Shown here in pieces: positions 24,568 to 26,064 of a stretch of DNA of 26,064 nucleotides. Position 1 is the first letter of the stretch; each line of letters begins with the position of its first letter. Under the pieces are notes generated by a model. The model did no database searches. It was not told where the DNA came from and worked only from the letters and a program-made list of their open reading frames with translations. Source of the stretch: CAYSDH01 sp964429805. Lineage in GTDB: Bacteria; Bacteroidota; Bacteroidia; Flavobacteriales_D; JABDKJ01. The stretch spans positions 1 through 26,064 of the forward strand of contig CAYSDH010000046.1 of the NCBI GenBank assembly GCA_964429805.1, in the 5' to 3' direction. Position numbers and translations under genes: made by a program.

Positions 24568-25778
24568 TGACAGAACACATTGATTTTCCAAATGGCCCTT
24601 CTGCGTGCTCGGATTCGCCACACATACATTTGGTAATTCATGATTCCATTCACTTAGTGAAGAGAGAAGACTGGGACCCGCTTGCTCAGCAAGGCGGGCT
24701 ATACCTTCAGTTTGACTACCTCCGCGTTCTTGAAAAAGAAATGACCGGGAGTATGGAGTTTCGCTATGTCACGTATTACTGTGACAATTATGAGCCGCTC
24801 GGCATAGCCTATTTTCAAGTAGTTGACCTTATTGATAATGGTAGTAAGTATAGAGATGCGGTCGCTAAAATGGGAGCAGGGCTTGGTGCTCGTATAGTTA
24901 AAGAGATGAAGCTTCGCAGCTTAGTGTGTGGCAACGTGTTTCACTGTGGTGACAACGGTTACTTCTGCACCGACAAGGTTAAAGAGTCAGAAGCCATTTT
25001 GGCCATTGAGTCGACTATGGAGAGGTTGAAGCATGGAGGACGTTTAGACACCAAAGTGTCCATCGTCTTGTTTAAAGAGTTTTGGCCGCATCAATTTGAA
25101 GATGCAAAAATCTTGACAGATAAGAAGTTTCATAAGTTCCCGATGGATGTCAACATGGTGATGGACGTGAGGCCAGAGTGGAGTAATATGGATGAGTACA
25201 TGTCAGCGCTTACTTCAAAGTCGAGAACACGTATCAAGTCTATCTTGAAAAAGTCAGCATCCATTGACATCAGAGCGCTTGATGCAGATGAAATTGCGGG
25301 CTATGAAAAAGAAATGGATGTGCTCTTTGAATCTGTGCTGAAGCATTCGCCCTTTATTTTTGGCCGCTTAGAAATGGCCGTGTATTCTCAGTGGAAAGAA
25401 GTACTCGGAGATAAACTCATGTTCCACGGTCTATTCATTGATGATAAACTGGTTGGGTTTAATTCTGCATTTATCATGGACGATGATGTGTTAGATGTGC
25501 ACTACGTGGGCATAGATTACGAGCTCAATGGAGAACACATGACCTATCAGCGCATGCTTATCGACATAGTGGATTTTGCAATAAAGAATAAGCTCAAACA
25601 AATCAACTTTGGTCGTACGGCAGAGCAAGCCAAAAGTTCATTTGGCGCCACACCGGTGTCCATGATGCTTTATACTAAACATCGCAGCGCTATTGCCAAT
25701 AAGCTCATTGGGCCATTAATGTCTTCTGTTAAGGAGACAGAATTCGAAATCAGAAAACCTTTCAAGGAGCTCAATTAA
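24567..25778 (+). CDS. GNAT/FemAB-like acyltransferase family protein
   Basis: This encodes 403 residues with no signal peptide. The layout resembles BioF2/FemAB-like double-GNAT proteins. The first half opens with HLVKREDWDPLAQQGGLYLQFDYLRVLE. The second half has SALTSKSRTRIKSILKKS, then MFHGLFIDDKLVGFNSAFIMDDDVLDVHYVGIDYE and INFGRTAEQAKSSFGA. Relatives transfer acyl or aminoacyl groups in peptidoglycan or lipid-linked pathways; the substrate here is unknown. It starts within the previous stop (TAATG), and its own stop overlaps the next start in the same way, so the three genes form a tight operon. Confidence 0.8.
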   Translation: MTEHIDFPNGPSACSDSPHIHLVIHDSIHLVKREDWDPLAQQGGLYLQFDYLRVLEKEMTGSMEFRYVTYYCDNYEPLGIAYFQVVDLIDNGSKYRDAVAKMGAGLGARIVKEMKLRSLVCGNVFHCGDNGYFCTDKVKESEAILAIESTMERLKHGGRLDTKVSIVLFKEFWPHQFEDAKILTDKKFHKFPMDVNMVMDVRPEWSNMDEYMSALTSKSRTRIKSILKKSASIDIRALDADEIAGYEKEMDVLFESVLKHSPFIFGRLEMAVYSQWKEVLGDKLMFHGLFIDDKLVGFNSAFIMDDDVLDVHYVGIDYELNGEHMTYQRMLIDIVDFAIKNKLKQINFGRTAEQAKSSFGATPVSMMLYTKHRSAIANKLIGPLMSSVKETEFEIRKPFKELN

Positions 25779-26064
25779 TGGATTCATTAACACAGATCGT
25801 GCTCGGTGCGGCAGTTGGCGAGTTAGTCTTGGGAAAAAAAGTAGGAAACAAAGCCATGATGTGGGGTGCCGTAGCAGGTACTATACCAGATTTAGATGTG
25901 CTCAGTGGATTTTTTCTAGACGATTTGACCAAGAATGAAGTGCATCGGGGCTTCACGCATTCCATCTTCTTTTGTCTCATAGCAGCGCCCATTTTTGCAT
26001 GGCTAGTTAAAAATGCCGAACGCTTTTTTTTGAGTGCCTTTGTTTTTTTGGTGCTCTCCGTGTT
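25778..26064 (+). CDS. YdjM-type membrane metal-dependent hydrolase (partial, 3' end cut)
   Basis: About 95 residues are visible before the window ends; no stop is reached. The start MDSLTQIVLGAAVGE, the motif AVAGTIPDLDVL and the metal-binding HRGFTHSIFF are hallmarks of the YdjM/DUF457 family of inner-membrane metal-dependent hydrolases. A hydrophobic segment (LIAAPIFAWLV) follows, and more would be expected downstream. The ATG overlaps the preceding TAA (TAATG). Confidence 0.88.
   Translation, partial: MDSLTQIVLGAAVGELVLGKKVGNKAMMWGAVAGTIPDLDVLSGFFLDDLTKNEVHRGFTHSIFFCLIAAPIFAWLVKNAERFFLSAFVFLVLSV

Overview
The window looks like a chromosomal segment of a free-living Bacteroidota bacterium, probably Flavobacteriales-like and perhaps marine. 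The evidence is two proteins with type IX secretion (T9SS) C-terminal sorting domains, a TonB-dependent receptor with an N-terminal carboxypeptidase-regulatory-like domain, TAnnTTTG promoter boxes, few Shine-Dalgarno sites, and an ECF sigma/anti-sigma/TPR-CHAT operon of a kind common in that phylum. GC content is moderate. I see no tRNA, rRNA, phage, transposase or CRISPR. Two N runs (10 and 100 bases) mark scaffold gaps.

Layout. 1-134: three copies of a 48-bp-period repeat at the window edge. 157-540 (-): S4-domain RNA-binding protein. 634-5544: an ergothioneine-type locus with egtB, a TonB-dependent receptor on the opposite strand, egtD, and a DUF427 gene coupled to egtD by an ATGA overlap. 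5595-6206: a DUF1573 lipoprotein, followed by a bidirectional terminator. 6390-11726 (-): a 1778-residue secreted repeat protein with six pre-peptidase-like units, Ca-binding-type acidic repeats, three 75-residue repeats and a T9SS sorting domain. 12041-16600 (-): an overlapping operon of an ECF sigma factor, a single-pass anti-sigma-like TPR protein, and a TPR-CHAT protease with signal peptide, intact His/Cys dyad and C-terminal membrane anchor. 16783-19629 (+): a hotdog thioesterase, a periplasmic-binding-protein-like protein without signal peptide, a DoxX-like membrane protein and an AI-2E-family transporter. 19721-21664 (+): a MarR regulator, a double-CDGSH iron-sulfur protein and two YceI-family proteins, closed by a terminator. 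21793-26064 (+): a sortilin/BNR-repeat lipoprotein with a T9SS domain, a GNAT/FemAB-like acyltransferase and a partial YdjM-type membrane hydrolase, chained by TAATG overlaps.

The most notable signal is a bipartite element, TGTTCACATT-N10-TTTCGATA. It occurs with identical spacing and orientation upstream of the ECF sigma operon (16711-16738) and upstream of the giant T9SS repeat protein (11791-11818). I infer an ECF regulon in which the sigma factor activates its own operon and the adjacent surface protein, with the envelope-facing CHAT protease and the membrane-anchored anti-sigma protein as candidate sensor parts. Other points of interest are TAnnTTTG boxes placed only 3-5 nt before start codons (possible leaderless transcripts) and three 16-bp-spaced direct repeats over the MarR-operon promoter.
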